NCBI GenBank assembly: GCA_032207245.1
Contig: CM063507.1
Span: 96,285,406 to 96,349,405, forward strand
Direction of reading: 5' to 3'
DNA: 64,000 bases
Origin: Pardosa pseudoannulata
Lineage: Eukaryota; Arthropoda; Arachnida; Araneae; Lycosidae
The notes under the pieces were generated by a model. The model was not told where the DNA came from and searched no databases. It saw only the letters and a list, made by a program, of their open reading frames with translations. A program made the position numbers and the translations under genes. How positions within the stretch are numbered: position 1 is the stretch's first letter; each line of letters begins with the position of its first letter. Shown piece after piece: positions 12,076 to 23,942 of this stretch.

Positions 12076-12196
12076 ATAGGATCAATGACATACATCATAG
12101 CTCTAAAATTTGTAGCATTTGGATAAATTATGTGAGCCATGATATAAAATGCATTTAAAATTGGCCTTGTAAATAAATCCTTGCTACTGTTTAGAA

Positions 12197-12647
12197 CAGA
12201 GACAGGCAAACTACGGCCCGCAGATAGAATTTTAATAGCCGGTCAGAGGCAAATTAAAAGAAATATATATTTATACATTACATATCCATCTCCTTTTCTA
12301 CTTTGCTTAAATATTATATCCCAAATTTATTATCTCAAGCCCAGAAGATCAGCAGTATATTTGCTTCTTATATGTGAACAAGTGTTTTCAACTTTGAACC
12401 TTAGAAAGAATAATTTCAGAAGTAGACTGACAGATGAGCATTTAGCATTGTTCCTTAAAATCAGTACATCTCACTTTGAACCTCAGTATAAGGAACTTTT
12501 AAAAATGAAATCGCAATTTCATTCATCTCATTAACATATTTAAACCTACTTTTATATTTTTAAAATTTTAGAAAAATTTATCTTGGCCCACCAAACTTAT
12601 TTTCTTTTGATTTTTGGCCCATGGTCGAAAAAGTTTGTTCATCCCTG
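12197..12647 (+). mobile_element. hAT element, deletion derivative with transposase tail
   Basis: An exact 8-bp target duplication, GTTTAGAA, flanks it (12189-12196 and 12648-12655). Ends are CAGAGACAGGCAAACT and, reversed, CAGGGATGAACAAACT. Inside on the plus strand is the hAT transposase C-terminal dimerisation region, CEQVFSTLNLRKNNFRSRLT then LALFLKIST. An 8-bp duplication, CA-starting ends and this domain together make the hAT call firm. The catalytic core is missing. Confidence 0.85.
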
Positions 12648-12845
12648 GTTTAGAATATGCTTAGAAACTGAATACTGATTCTTAGTTTAATTTTTCTCAA
12701 TTAAATATTATATAACAATCCAAATTTCAAAATAAAATATTCTCTTTCACAGCTTGCATATAACTGTTCAGTTGAGAAAAATAAAATAGTATTTTTCATA
12801 TGCATCAAATTCCGCTTTATTTGTATGTAAAAACACAAAACTTAC

Positions 12846-13017
12846 CTAGAACATGAGTTAACAGCCAGTTGATCACTATAAATAACAGAAGGCATAACAT
12901 AAGCAAGGAATTCTGAACGCATATGCCCACTGTATCCACCAGAAATCAATAAAGTATGTCCTCTCCTAACACCCATTGCATGTGAAAATACTCCTTGGCT
13001 TATAGGATTTCGGGGAC
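12846..13017 (-). CDS. MEGF8: MEGF8 exon 4 (last kelch repeat)
   Basis: This 172-bp exon follows a TTGTTAG acceptor. Its first two bases complete the glycine codon left open by exon 3, and it ends TCTAG before GTAAGT (12840-12845), in phase 2. It encodes the closing kelch repeat of the propeller, RRGHTLLISGGYSGHMRSE then FLAYVMP, with the diagnostic GG pair and following hydrophobic strand, and runs into the first PSI module (NSCSR). In the known protein the propeller is extracellular. Frame and phase agree with both neighbouring exons, and no lesion is seen. Confidence 0.87.
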
Positions 13018-13708
13018 CTAACAAAAGTTAGAAAAGTAATGAAGGAAAAGTTCACAATAACTTTAAAAAAATAATTAATAAAAACACTTAATACAATACC
13101 ATTTGTGGAACAAATTAGATATCCCCCTCCCTCCAGCAGCTTGTTTGGTTGGGTACACTAAATTTTTATAAGTCTATCTTATCACATTTGACAACTTATT
13201 GTGTTGGGTAGGAAAAACAGTATTTTTTCATCAGAATTGTAAGATGAGACTTTTTTTTTATACAAATATCATATCATAGTTTTTATATGCGTACACATGA
13301 AATTTTAAAAGGAAAAAAAAGACCACGACAATAATGGAAAAATTTGTTAAAATGGAATACAAAAATTGAAATAAAAATATTGATTAGATATTTACATACC
13401 TTATTCAAAAATATTAAATGGTTGCATTTAATATATATATGTAACATACCAAAATATGTCACTTTCACTCCATCAGTTTGACCTCACAAAAGATCTTAGA
13501 AAAGCGATAAAGGTTTACTTGGCTAGAGAAGTTGGGCTGATCTAGCCCAAAATTATATTCTAAGGTATCCATCTACATTCACAACTTTTTTCTTTAAACA
13601 TAAAAGCTAGTTCATGTTTTTAAATTTTTATATTTATTTTTTATATTATCATAGAAAATTGCACTTAAAAATTATTCCTGGAGAAGTTTTTATAATTGAA
13701 GAAAATTT

Positions 13709-13748
<40 letters not shown>

Positions 13749-14886
13749 GGTTTTTTTCTAATTTTTTAATAAATTAAATTATTTCAATACTTTTTTATGC
13801 AACACATTTCTTATACACTGGACTAGTGAATCACGTAAAATCTTTGCTTAATTTACAGTTGGTAAAAAATTTTGGTCCTTGAAAATCCTACACATTGAAT
13901 TTTTAACGAATTTTCATTATCTTTATATCTAACTATGAGTGTAACATCATTAAAAATTATCCAAATTTAAAGCTTTTAGATCATTTATTAGTAAATACCA
14001 ACAAAAGAATTCATAATTTTCAACAAATATTTTAAGAACTTTTTGAGAATTCGCATTTGAAATTTATGAAAGCAATTTTAACTATTAAAAAATTAAAATA
14101 CATGTTTAAAATTCCCAACAATTTCTTGCTTTAAAACTTTCTAATTGATAAGTTTCTAGTTATTAAAAATACTAGAAAAATGCTGAAACTAATCTTCATG
14201 AAAATTTAAAAAGTTTTGTCCAAAAATGCTCTTTAAAAAGGCTTTAAATTCACAACTTCTGTTCCAAAATCACTACTTCCGTTTTGTTTTGACAGCTGTC
14301 ACTGATGTTTAAACAGTTGTAACTTTTCTTTAAAATGCCATAGAGACAAAACAAAAACAGATTTAGAAGCCTAAAAGTTGAAATTTTACAATAGAAAAAA
14401 AAATATGATTTTTGGCAAAATATGATGTTTTCAATGTAGATGGAGACTTTAAACAAGTTAGGATGGCAGTGATAAACCAATCAGAAAGTTTAATAAAGAT
14501 TACATGGAGGACACCCCTGATATTACAACATGTTAGATTTTTATGCGCGATGATTATGTAAGGAAAGCTGAGTGGACAAAAATATTGTTTGGTGATTTGG
14601 CACTTGCAAGCAGGGTTACCAGAATTGGTCAATAAAAATTTTGTCAAATAGGAAGGGTTGTCTTATTAAGCATAAAATTACCAAACAATAACTAAATAAT
14701 ATATGATAAATATATATACTATTGACACATAATTACATATACATAATATTAATTTTTAAGGATTTATACTTAATTTCCTGAGATAAATTTAATCCCACAG
14801 AAAGTAGTATTACAGCTCATAAAATATTTGTCTAATGACACATTTTTATCTCGCATTAAAATATTGATTAGGTGAGTAAAACTTAC
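13018..14886. other. MEGF8 intron with poly(A) run
   Basis: AT-rich intron with an A homopolymer of about 35 bases at 13711-13745. I find no paired termini, coding motif or RNA gene. Short open frames on the minus strand near 14250-14647 lack any domain character. Confidence 0.5.
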
Positions 14887-16039
14887 CAATATAATCTCCT
14901 TTCAAAGTAGAAAAATCCACCCATTTGTGGCAACGTAAATGATATAGATGGGTTTCATTATCATAACAAATTTCTTCTTCTACGTGCTTATGAGTATATC
15001 CACCATATATAACCATATAATCACCAATTATTGCAGCTGAATGAAATGCTCTTTCTAGTGGTGAAAATACATTTCTTTGATATTTTATTTTTATCCAATA
15101 GCGTTTTTCTACATGGAATGCATGCATAATATTACTTAATTTGCTGACATGAGAATATTCTGCAGTTATTCCACCGAAAACAAAAATAGTTTTTGTTGGT
15201 TCATAATAAACAGCACTATGACCAACTAATCTGTGATTTACATCTTTGTTTCCATATGTTTCAACAATTTCCCATTTTTTATTTTGCATATTTATTCTGT
15301 ACATTTTAGAAGATAAGGTATTATCTGAAAGACTACCACCTATTATGTATAGCCAATGAGAGTCAACAAGAGTAGCTGAATGTCTTGCTAGGGGAGGTGG
15401 AATAAAATTACTTTCAATATCACAAAGTTTCCAACTTAAAGATGAAATATTAAAAATCCATAACTCATTTGAAAGACTTCCATTATACAACTCACCACCG
15501 AACACAACAATTGCATCGAAATAACTTACAGCAGCATGTGCATATCGGGGACTAGGAGATACGACTGAAGATATATTCTTCCATTTATTTGTTTCAAATG
15601 AATAAAGAAGAGTATCACCAAGCACTTTTCTGAATGTATAACCACCAAATACAAAAAAACTGTCTGTGTGCTGAATATATATACCAACGTGGGCAGCTCG
15701 TGAACCCATTCCACTGGCAGAAACAATGTGCCATGAGTTACCACTATTTTTATTGGAATCTGAAAGGCTACAGTCTGAGCCCGAATAACCTGATTTGCAT
15801 ATACATTGCACTGGATATGACCCATTCAGGTCACACTCCCCACGGCTATCAAAACTACCACAGTCATTAGGACAGAGGCTAATCTCACAAGCTTTACCAG
15901 ACCATAACGGCTGACATAAACATTGGTGGTTTTGGCACAATCCATTATTGCTGCAGTTGAGAGGACAATCAGTAACATGGAAGACAGCTTCAAAGCCACT
16001 TCGTACATAGTTGGTATCACTATACAATAAAATCAGCAT
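14887..16039 (-). CDS. MEGF8: MEGF8 exon 3 (end of CUB, two EGF-like modules, five kelch repeats)
   Basis: This large 1153-bp exon carries most of the visible extracellular architecture. It opens after a TTTCCAG acceptor at the CUB end (SDTNYVRSGF). Two EGF-like modules follow (CPLNCSNNGLCQNHQCLC and CPNDCGSFDSRGEC), then five kelch blades, each with a GG pair: FVFGGYTF, VVFGGELYNGSLSNE, YIIGGSLSD, FVFGGITAE and VIYGGYTHKH. The sequence EEEICYDNETHLYHLRCHKW, with its extra cysteines, matches MEGF8 rather than attractin. The exon ends ATTG before GTAAGT in phase 1. It begins with an ATG by chance, but that is not the protein start, because exons 1 and 2 join it in frame. The family is a type I membrane protein acting in BMP and Hedgehog signalling modulation in vertebrates; its role here is unknown. 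Confidence 0.93.
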
Positions 16040-16139
16040 CTGGAAAAAAAATTAAAGTATAAATTAAACAAAAATTGAAAAAAATAAAAGCAGGGTGTCA
16101 ATAATTTTTTTTAATAACATGGGGGCATTTGCTTGTTAA

Positions 16140-17196
16140 CCCTTTCACGCCTACTGTCACAAATACGTGCCAGCAAGATATACGCTCACTTCCCGGCCGA
16201 TACACTGGCGTGGCAGAGCGTTCTCTCGTTCACCCCCGACTGTCACATATGTGTGCCAGTGTTGCGAAACATTTTAAAACTAAAAGTTTTGACACACGAT
16301 GGCATTGTATGTCCATATGGATTTAGATACATGTAGATTTGACCTTGTACTCAATAGGAGAGTAGTATGATACACATACAAGTGGTTTTTGATTATATAA
16401 ACATGAGAGAAAAGGAATGTTTCCTATTGATATGTTTTATGACCGCTCTGTAAATTCCCACATGGTGTTTGTTTATGTAAGCAGGGGAGTTTTATTTTTG
16501 CTAAAGCGTTGTGTATTTCAGTTTGCAGCCCAGTTGTTAGTACAGAATTAGATCTGACAGACATGATTTTTTTTTCTCTTTTTATTGTTAGATTTTCGAA
16601 GTGTCGAAAGTGTTTAACTGAGCTTGAAATAGCTGAAATGACTCGAAATATTTCAGATTTTCATATTAGTAATAGTGACACTATAATATATTCCAATTGT
16701 TCATAATGGATCTAGTGATTCTAATGTTGAGGAGGGCATTTCTGACAAACATGATGATGATACTTCGTTTTCTGACATTCCAGAAAAATCTTCCAAATCA
16801 GCAAATGAGTTACTATGAGTGCAAGCACTGTAAAAAGGGATTGTTTGTAAATCCCTGTTTTTAAAATTTTTTATACAAAAAAAGTTTAAATAACATAGTA
16901 TTCAGTTTAATGTTGAAAGTCATTAAATAAAACTAAGTAAAAAATAAAAAAAAAGTAAAGTGTAAAATATATATTTAAATAAGAAATAGCTTAAATAAAT
17001 AAAGTATCTATAAACATATATAAATCCCATTTCGTTTAAATACTTTACGCAGAATTATTAAATAACACACTGCTACTTCATTAATTTCATGAATTAGGCT
17101 TAAAAGCAAAAAAACCTCTGGCCCAGGATACACACTCGCGAAAGTGACTGCCGGCCTCAGAGAAAAGCGTGCGTTGCGCTTCCCGTCGCGAAAGGG
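16140..17196 (+). mobile_element. Non-autonomous piggyBac with transposase N-terminus
   Basis: TTAA at 16136-16139 and 17197-17200 bounds inverted ends CCCTTTCACGCC and, reversed, CCCTTTCGCGAC. Inside on the plus strand (about 16600-16820) is a decayed reading frame with KCRKCLTELEIAEMTRNIS and then an acidic stretch (NVEEGISDKHDDD) with one stop, as at the start of piggyBac transposases. After that there is only AT-rich DNA, so the DDD catalytic domain has been deleted. It lies in intron 2 of MEGF8. Confidence 0.8.
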
Positions 17197-17200
17197 TTAA

Positions 17201-17355
17201 GCATTAATGCCCCAGAATTTGTTGCGAGTTTATGTAGATACTATTATGGTTGACTATTTGCCCCAAAGCAGAATGTGCCAAAAAGTGTGATGCACATCAC
17301 AGAACAACTGGCTCTGCTGCAGAACAATCATGCCTCGCGGAAAAACTTTTTTTCC

Positions 17356-17390
<35 letters not shown>

Positions 17391-18254
17391 ATGGTTTTCC
17401 GTAAGTAGGAAATAATTGTGGAAGGGGGGGTACAAGTTGAACAAGTAGTTTCAAGCTTTACAAGAACAGTGAGAAAAATTAAATTTATGACAAGATATTT
17501 TTAAAGGAAACTAGAAATTTGAAAGTACTAAGGTTTACTTGGAATTTCGGATGTCATGCCAAATTTGCAGGAAATAACCCTTTGGGGGAGTTGTCATTTC
17601 TTTGTCTTCCCTACACCCTACAAGTGTGATAGATAGTTGACGATCCGCCTATCCTAAAAACTTCCCTTGCATTAATGTTTGGACTAAATTATCAGTCCCA
17701 TTGTTATCATCGTAGTGATGCCTCAAAATATCTTACATCAAAAGTAATTGACAAGACAGTAAATTCTATGTTAATGCCTTGGTTTGAATACAAATATATT
17801 TCTAAATTTCAGGTAGCACTGTTTTATTAAATATTTTTAGTTATACATATTGGCAAAGATGAAAATGTACCACAATAGGAATAATATTGTGGGAGAGTAA
17901 ATATATGATAAAATAAATATATCTCCTGCAGAACACTTTTCATTATCTGAAAGGCTGTTGCAGAACATTGAAAAGTATTGTGCTGTGGGGATAATTTGTT
18001 GACTATTTAAATATAAAAGCAACAAACGAGTAACACCCTAGGATAACACAACAAAGTGAGTCCTAATAATTGAGAAGCCTGGACTCAGCAGAAGATCCCC
18101 CCACCCCACCTTGGCAAGCAACCTACAGAGGTACCCTTTGGGAACTTGGTGGACAATGCAACCATTAACCTATTTTATGTGTCTTAGCCTCCATTAATGA
18201 ACATGGTAGATCTTTGGTCTGCTTGAGCCTGAACCTCATAACACCCTTGTTATG
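17201..18254. other. MEGF8 intron with AT microsatellite
   Basis: An (AT)n microsatellite lies at 17359-17388. GGGGCATT on the left of the neighbouring piggyBac (16121-16128) and its reverse complement on the right (AATGCCCC at 17207-17214) hint that the piggyBac landed in an inverted-repeat element. Nothing else is resolved. Confidence 0.35.
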
Positions 18255-18430
18255 GTTCAGTATGGAGCATTATAGTCTACTTTTTTTGCAACAAAAGGTC
18301 TAATGGCACCGGGACCTACTACTTAAAGCTGATTCTGAATAGCTTCAAACATTAATGTCACAGTGGGATTCAAGCCCATGAGCTCTGGTACTTAAGGTCA
18401 GTATCCTAACCATTCAGCCATAATTCAGCA
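18255..18430 (-). mobile_element. tRNA-derived SINE, copy 2 (diverged)
   Basis: Same family as the SINE at 3825-4008. On the plus strand it shows GTCTACTTTTTTTGCAACA, ACCGGGACCTACTACTTAAAG, a B-box relic CACAGTGGGATTCAAGCCC, and AACCATTCAGCCATAATTCAG. Several B-box bases are mutated, so it should be transcriptionally dead. No clear target duplication remains. Confidence 0.8.
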
Positions 18431-19920
18431 CTCTGATTTTAAGTGCAATGCCTATGATAACTGAACTACTGCAGATCTGATGTCAACTATTTATCCAAAA
18501 TGGTTTAAATCAATGATTCTAATCATGATTTAAATCAATTGATTTTTTTTAAACTGGAAAATTTAATTTTTTTTTTAACTTGCACCAAAGAAATCTACTC
18601 AACAAGTTTGGTTTAGTATGCTGTAAATTGAAAAATCAATTAGGACTGAAAAAAGCTGCCCAAATGACATTTATGTCTAAATCTTGAAATAAATGATAGC
18701 ATCAGTCTTGTGTAGGATGATTAGCATTTCTGTACAACTATTATTATCAAAATTTTTGTTTTAAAATTTGACATGTTTAAAACCTTGCCTGAACTCATTC
18801 AAAAACTCAAAGAAAAGTAACTATTTTCAATAGTAATATTTTGCTCATAATTTTACAATACACATGAACACTATAACATAAATAACACCTGACTTCTACA
18901 TAAACAAGCTATTTTATGACATTAAACAAAATCATCTTAAACCAGATAATAACAGGAGATAGCCATTCAGTAAACCAAGAATAACTCAAAAGTTGATAGA
19001 AAACTAAAATTTTGCTGCATGTACATATTCAAAATTAGGTTTTTCCAAATAACAACATACTTGAATTATGATCATATACAGACACACAAATAGATTACAT
19101 TTTCTGGGCATTATCTCATGGAGATCCAAAATGTAAAGATCAATCAAAACCTCAAGGTTGAACTTTTAGATAATCACAATGCTTCATCTATACTACATAC
19201 ATGAGAAAGTAAAATGCCAACAACAAAAAAATTAAAAGAATGACTAAAAAGAACTTTTCTAATATAAAGTGCAGTTTAATTTTTTTTCTTTTATCAAGAA
19301 TACGGTTATGCATATCGAAATCTTCATTGAAAATTTTCAATCTTTCAAACTTTATCATTGCTTACTGAAAATCTTACAAGGTAATTGTGCTTCTAAGTAT
19401 TTATATCATTCATAACCCTGAAATTTATATCATTCATAATCAAAAACCCAGAACTAAAAGTTAACTGCATATAACAAATAATTGCATGTTACTAATATTA
19501 GATTTAATATATTGTTAGTAAATTAAAGCAGTGACTGCTATAATTTTAAGAATTAAAATGAAAACTTACCAAACTTCTTTTGAAGTATCTCGCTCTTAGA
19601 TATTAAACAAATCAGCCTTCTTAAAATTGTATCTTAAATTTTGTATATTAAATACATTTTATTTATGAAAAATCTGTTTTCTGAAGTAAGCACTAGATTA
19701 AATTTTCACAAGAGACAGAAATAAAATATTATCAACCCCCTCAAAAAAAAAAAAAAAAAAAAAAAACCACCTACAACAGTTGCGAGACTGTGCCTTTGCA
19801 ACTATACACTTATGCACATCAATTAACATCTGTTTAAAGGTCTAAGCTTATAGTTCAGCAAATCATCTTTTCTATTCTACTCCCCACGATGACCAGAAAT
19901 GTTGACTGTAGCAGAATACT
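18431..19920. other. MEGF8 intron, no feature seen
   Basis: AT-rich intronic DNA ending with an A homopolymer (19743-19766). I see no coding exon, paired repeat ends or RNA gene. Confidence 0.5.
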
Positions 19921-20265
19921 TAGATTAGATTAGATTTAGGGTGGGGTGGTCCATAAGGGCACCAGCACTGCGACCTAAGGCCTATTGTACTGAAAAAAAA
20001 AACCAAGCATAAAGTTAAGAAATATTAACAATTAGGTCACAGAGAGATCAATAGCTGAGATAAATCTAAGCAGCAATTTAACTGGGAAGTTGATCAGCTC
20101 CCACAGCTCGATGAAGTGATATCCAAGAAATTCAAATCTCTTGGCTCAGTAATAGTCGCATTCACACAAAATGTGTGAGGAACTCTCCTCTGCCATATGG
20201 CACCCCTTACATACTGGGCTGTCCGCGATGCCAATAATGTTAAGGTGCCTCTTGGGGCAACAAGC
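19921..20265 (-). mobile_element. LINE 3' remnant with TCTAA tail repeats
   Basis: The minus-strand translation of about 20265-20040 reads RHLNIIGIADSPVCKGC, then SHILCECDYY, a stop, and FEFLGYHFIELW. This is the C-terminal cysteine block and tail seen in arachnid-type non-LTR reverse transcriptases. A 3' UTR follows, ending in repeated TCTAA units at 19921-19935. The tail differs from the CCAA-tailed LINEs in the window, so this is a second LINE lineage. It lies in MEGF8 intron 2. Confidence 0.7.
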
Positions 20266-20551
20266 AGAATATTTTATTTTTAAACACTAAACACAAGCAA
20301 CAATGAAAGTTTGATGGGAAGCCTTTTTAATTAATTTAACATTTTTTTTAAAAATCAAACTTAAACCATGGAGATTTTCAACCCAGAAGACATTATTTCC
20401 AGACCTGGAAGGATAATTGAAAAAACCTGGAATTCCAGGATAACCATACAGCACAAACACCCATGGCTTTATGTTAGATGCCTATAAAGCACAAGTAAAA
20501 ATAACATGTAATCTCAAGATCAATAAACAATGAAGAAAAACTTTGACATAC

Positions 20552-20715
20552 CGATCCATGAGTGGCAGTAACTGATGGAGGAGTTGTATTCCCACTAAAA
20601 CTTCCAAGAATAGGACTAGCATATGATTCACCATCATATATAAATACATGATCATAGGAACACTCAGTGTCCATTTTGGTGAATATAAGAGTGATAGAAG
20701 AATACTCATCGGGTG
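20552..20715 (-). CDS. MEGF8: MEGF8 exon 2 (second half of CUB domain)
   Basis: This 164-bp exon is entered after TTTTCAG; its first two bases complete the codon from exon 1, and it leaves in phase 0 before GTATGT. It encodes the calcium-site half of a CUB domain: TKMDTECSYDHVFIYDGE, where the acidic residues and the cysteine follow the CUB pattern (C-x-Y-D-x-[LV]-x-[IV]-Y-D-G), then LGSFSGNTTPPSV. The sequence reads directly into exon 3. Frame, phase and domain order all support the joint. Confidence 0.9.
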
Positions 20716-21054
20716 CTGAAAAACAAGTTCTTATTTAGCAAACATTGTTACTAACCATATCAGAGTAAAAACATAAAAGAGATAAATTGCTAAATTTTGG
20801 GTTTGTTTAAAAACCCGCATCTAAATCAATTTAATTTTATTTACTAATCACGAATTAGTTACTAAAAAGACAATGAGATGTAACTAAATATTTTTGCCAT
20901 ACTGACTTATTTCAAATATTAAACTTCTATTAAAATTAAGCAATTTGTATTGCATATTATTATTATTAATTTTTTTTACAGATTTATTATTTAAAAAATC
21001 TTTATTTTGAATTTTGAACCTAATATTACTCTAATATTCAATATAGTTTATATC

Positions 21055-21480
21055 AGTGGTCATCAAACTGTGTCCCCACAGATCCCATCGGTTTCATGGA
21101 ACATCTTGAGGGATTCTGGGAACTAAAATAAAACTTTAAAAAAAATCATAAAACATTCACAACTTGACTTCATGAGTGAGTTTAAAAAAAAAAAAAATGC
21201 AAACACACTGCAGTCACGAAATATAATGAGAGATTAGGTTGCATTTGGGGCACAAAATAATACAATAATACAAATTACATAAATTTTGCTAAAGATTTTT
21301 AATAAAAATTACAATGCTTTTCTTTAATTGTCATTATACAAGGTACACACAACATATTAATCTACTTTAAAAATTATTTTAAAATATGATTTTTAAATGG
21401 TGAATTGGAATTCCTTCAATAAAAAAAACCTTATCCTTCTAAGGGTTAAGTGAATTGACAAAGTTTGAAGACTACTACTC
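21055..21480. mobile_element. Possible hAT-like MITE
   Basis: CAGTGGTCATCAAACTGTG at about 21055 faces AAGTTTGAAGACTACTACT at about 21461-21479, which reversed resembles it. Both have the hAT look. The flanks (TTATAT and CTATAT) do not give a clean 8-bp duplication, so this stays a candidate. Confidence 0.4.
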
Positions 21481-21875
21481 TATATGAGTACTTATATACA
21501 TATGCATTTGTATTATATTCATATAAACATTTATAAATTTGCTTGTGAATAAAGAGTAACTCTTTGAAATGACTGAAATACTCTTTACTATTTATAAACC
21601 TCTATATGAATACATACAAATATGTGTATGAAAAAAATAATTTTAAATTACTACAACTGCTTGAATAATAAGTATTTTATTTGTTCTTAAAGTCATAAAA
21701 CATAAAGCAAATTTCTTTTAAAAAGTGTAAGTGGCTATAAAATATTAAAAGGATATAAACCAGTGATTCTCAACCTATGTGCTGCAGCATATTAGTTTGT
21801 TGTAAAGATTATTGGTAAGTAATTAAAGTAAATTGATATTGTATTGTTAGTATGAAATTCTATATGTTATGTGCC

Positions 21876-22051
21876 CAGGGGCATATGCAAGGCGGGGTTT
21901 AGGGGTTTAAACACACACCCCTTGAGCTTAGACAAAATGGCAAAATTAAAAATTTTAGTTGAAATTATGTGGGTTACTATGTTTTAGAATTATGAACCTG
22001 CCCTTGGAAATTATGAACACCCCCCTTGAAAAAATTCTGTGTACGCCACTG
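21876..22051. mobile_element. hAT MITE (176 bp) with exact target duplication
   Basis: The 8-bp duplication TATGTGCC lies at 21868-21875 and 22052-22059. The termini are CAGGGGCATATGCA and, reversed, CAGTGGCGTACACA. There is no coding content. The element lies inside another possible hAT relic that starts CAGTGATTCTCAACC near 21763. Confidence 0.8.
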
Positions 22052-22299
22052 TATGTGCCATTTTTCTAGTTCACTCCTTTCTCTTTCCTAACACTTTACA
22101 TGTGTTACTCCTTCTTTATCCTTGCCAAATAGGAACCATGCTTTTTTTTCACACTGAGTTTTGTTTTCAACTCAATGAACAGGTATCTTTCCTTTCATTG
22201 GGTCTTTGATTGGAATTTTTATCTGCAAGCTTGCAATAAACAGAGACCAGCAGTAGAATGAATATACACAAAAACTCATACCTTATCATTTGCAAATGA

Positions 22300-22483
22300 T
22301 TTGGTTTTGGTTTGGTTCTCAAGTGCTACGGTCTACTTTTTGCAACACGAGGGCTAATGAGACCAGACCTACAGCTTAAAGCCAATTCCGAATAGCTACA
22401 AACATCCATGCTGTAGTGGGATTCGAACCCATGAACTCCGGTTCCGAAGGTCAGCACCCTAACCATTCAGCCATCGTTCGGCC
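22300..22483 (-). mobile_element. tRNA-derived SINE, copy 3 (184 bp)
   Basis: The exact 12-bp duplication ATTTGCAAATGA flanks it (22288-22299 and 22484-22495). On the minus strand it shows the A box GATGGCTGAATGGTTAGG, the B box GGTTCGAATCCC, the shared body and an AACC-type tail. It is the best-preserved copy in the window and has the same length as the copy at 3825-4008, so 184 bp is likely the full family length. Confidence 0.92.
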
Positions 22484-22495
22484 ATTTGCAAATGA

Positions 22496-23245
22496 AAATT
22501 AAGGTATAAATATCTCTCTTCATGAAAAATGTATGAACAGTTCATAAGAGTTTATGTAGAGGAAAGATAAAAGAAAATCATACTTCATTCATTCAATATA
22601 TAATTTGTCATATGTGAATAATACTGTACACATTATAATTAGGAGAACAAACAGGATATTAAAAACTTACAATCATTAATCATACTATTGTAATTAATGA
22701 TACAGTTTTTGCTATTCTATTTATCTAATCAAAGATATTTATATTAATTAAAAAATAATTTTCTTTGTAAAATACAATTTGTAAAAGAAAAATTTAAAAA
22801 AAGTACAATGAATATGATTTTTAAAAAAATAATCAAGATTTTTAATCAACTCTGCTGAAAATTTATTTTAAGAAGTGCTTATAAAAAAGTTAAAAGCATA
22901 TAAACTGCAAATATAGATAGTAATTAAATAAGAATATATAAATACAGTAAAACTTCACAATGAACACGTCCAAATAAGAGACTAGTTAAGGGGGATTTTT
23001 CCAATCATTACATTCAATCTACAGTGGAATTTGCATAAGAAGTTTTTCTAGGGACCACGAGAATAAAACTGTTAAGTGGAGAAACTTATTAAACAAGAAA
23101 ACTGTTAAAATTAATTATGAAAAATATTTTAATTAGCATTGTTTTGTTTTCTCACTTTTTTTAAAATACATTCTCATAAGGATATAGTGCTATTTCATAA
23201 TTAAAAATAAATATAACACATCAATTTAATCTATGATGTGCACAT
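22496..23245. other. MEGF8 intron with pogo-like terminus
   Basis: ACAGTAAAACTTCACAATG near 22946 and ACAGTGGAATTTGCATAAG near 23020 resemble pogo/Tigger ends. Possible partners lie near 24500-24530 (ACTTCTTAGGTGTCCC) and 26540 (ATCACTGTATA), but no pair is exact. Otherwise this is AT-rich intron. Confidence 0.3.
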
Positions 23246-23942
23246 CCAGAAAGTAAGTTTCAAAGTGTTTTCCCCTTTAAAGTAAACGTAATTAGCCATG
23301 TCGATTGTGTCTGTGTAACAGATCAATGATGTATTAATAATATGCCAGCTGGACAAGTCCTGATTTGTGTCAGTAGCAGGATAGCAATGGTTCGAAATGA
23401 AAACAAATTCCTTCTCCCGCCGCCTGCAAGGTTAGGTCGGTGATCTTGAATGCACAAAGCATTGCACCAATTGAAATTCATGTCAGGTCTATGAGCCGAA
23501 ACTGACACCTGATCACAAAATTCAACACTTAGGAGCAGCACTGACATTTCTGCTACAGTATCACGATGACGGCAACAAGTTCCTCAACAGGATTGTCACG
23601 GGCAATGAGACTTGGATTTCCCAATTTATCCCAGAAACCAAGCAGCAGTCAATGCATTGGCATCATAGTGGATCTTCGGTCAGGACCAAAATCAAACAGA
23701 GGCTATTGGTAAGGAAAGGGATGTGCACAATGTTCTCGGACAGGAAGGCTAGTTCCACTCACAGGCAGCAGAGTTCTACGATAGAGGTATACAAAAGTGG
23801 ATCCCACAATACGACAAGTGTCTCAATTCTGGTTGTGGCTATGTTGAAAATAGCTGAAACATTGCTGTACTTGTTGTCAATAAATATGTCCGTGAAAGTG
23901 TAAGTTCTTTTTTTCTTTTAAATAGCGAAACTTACTTTCTGG
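23246..23942 (+). mobile_element. mariner remnant with decayed transposase
   Basis: The ends are inverted: CCAGAAAGTAAGTTTC and GAAACTTACTTTCTGG. Inside on the plus strand, across frames, are mariner transposase fragments: ALTFLLQYHDDGNKFL, then VTGNETWIS, then PETKQQSMHW and MCTMFSDRK, and near the end QKWIPQYDKCLN. GNETW sits where mariner has the second catalytic D (GDETW), here changed to N. About half of the gene, including the N-terminal HTH, is deleted, and frames shift several times. Confidence 0.85.

Noticed and set aside
16020..16039. ATG at 16039 as a protein start
   Set aside because: It sits immediately after a splice acceptor, and the exons at 20552 and 26606 join it in frame within the same CUB domain.
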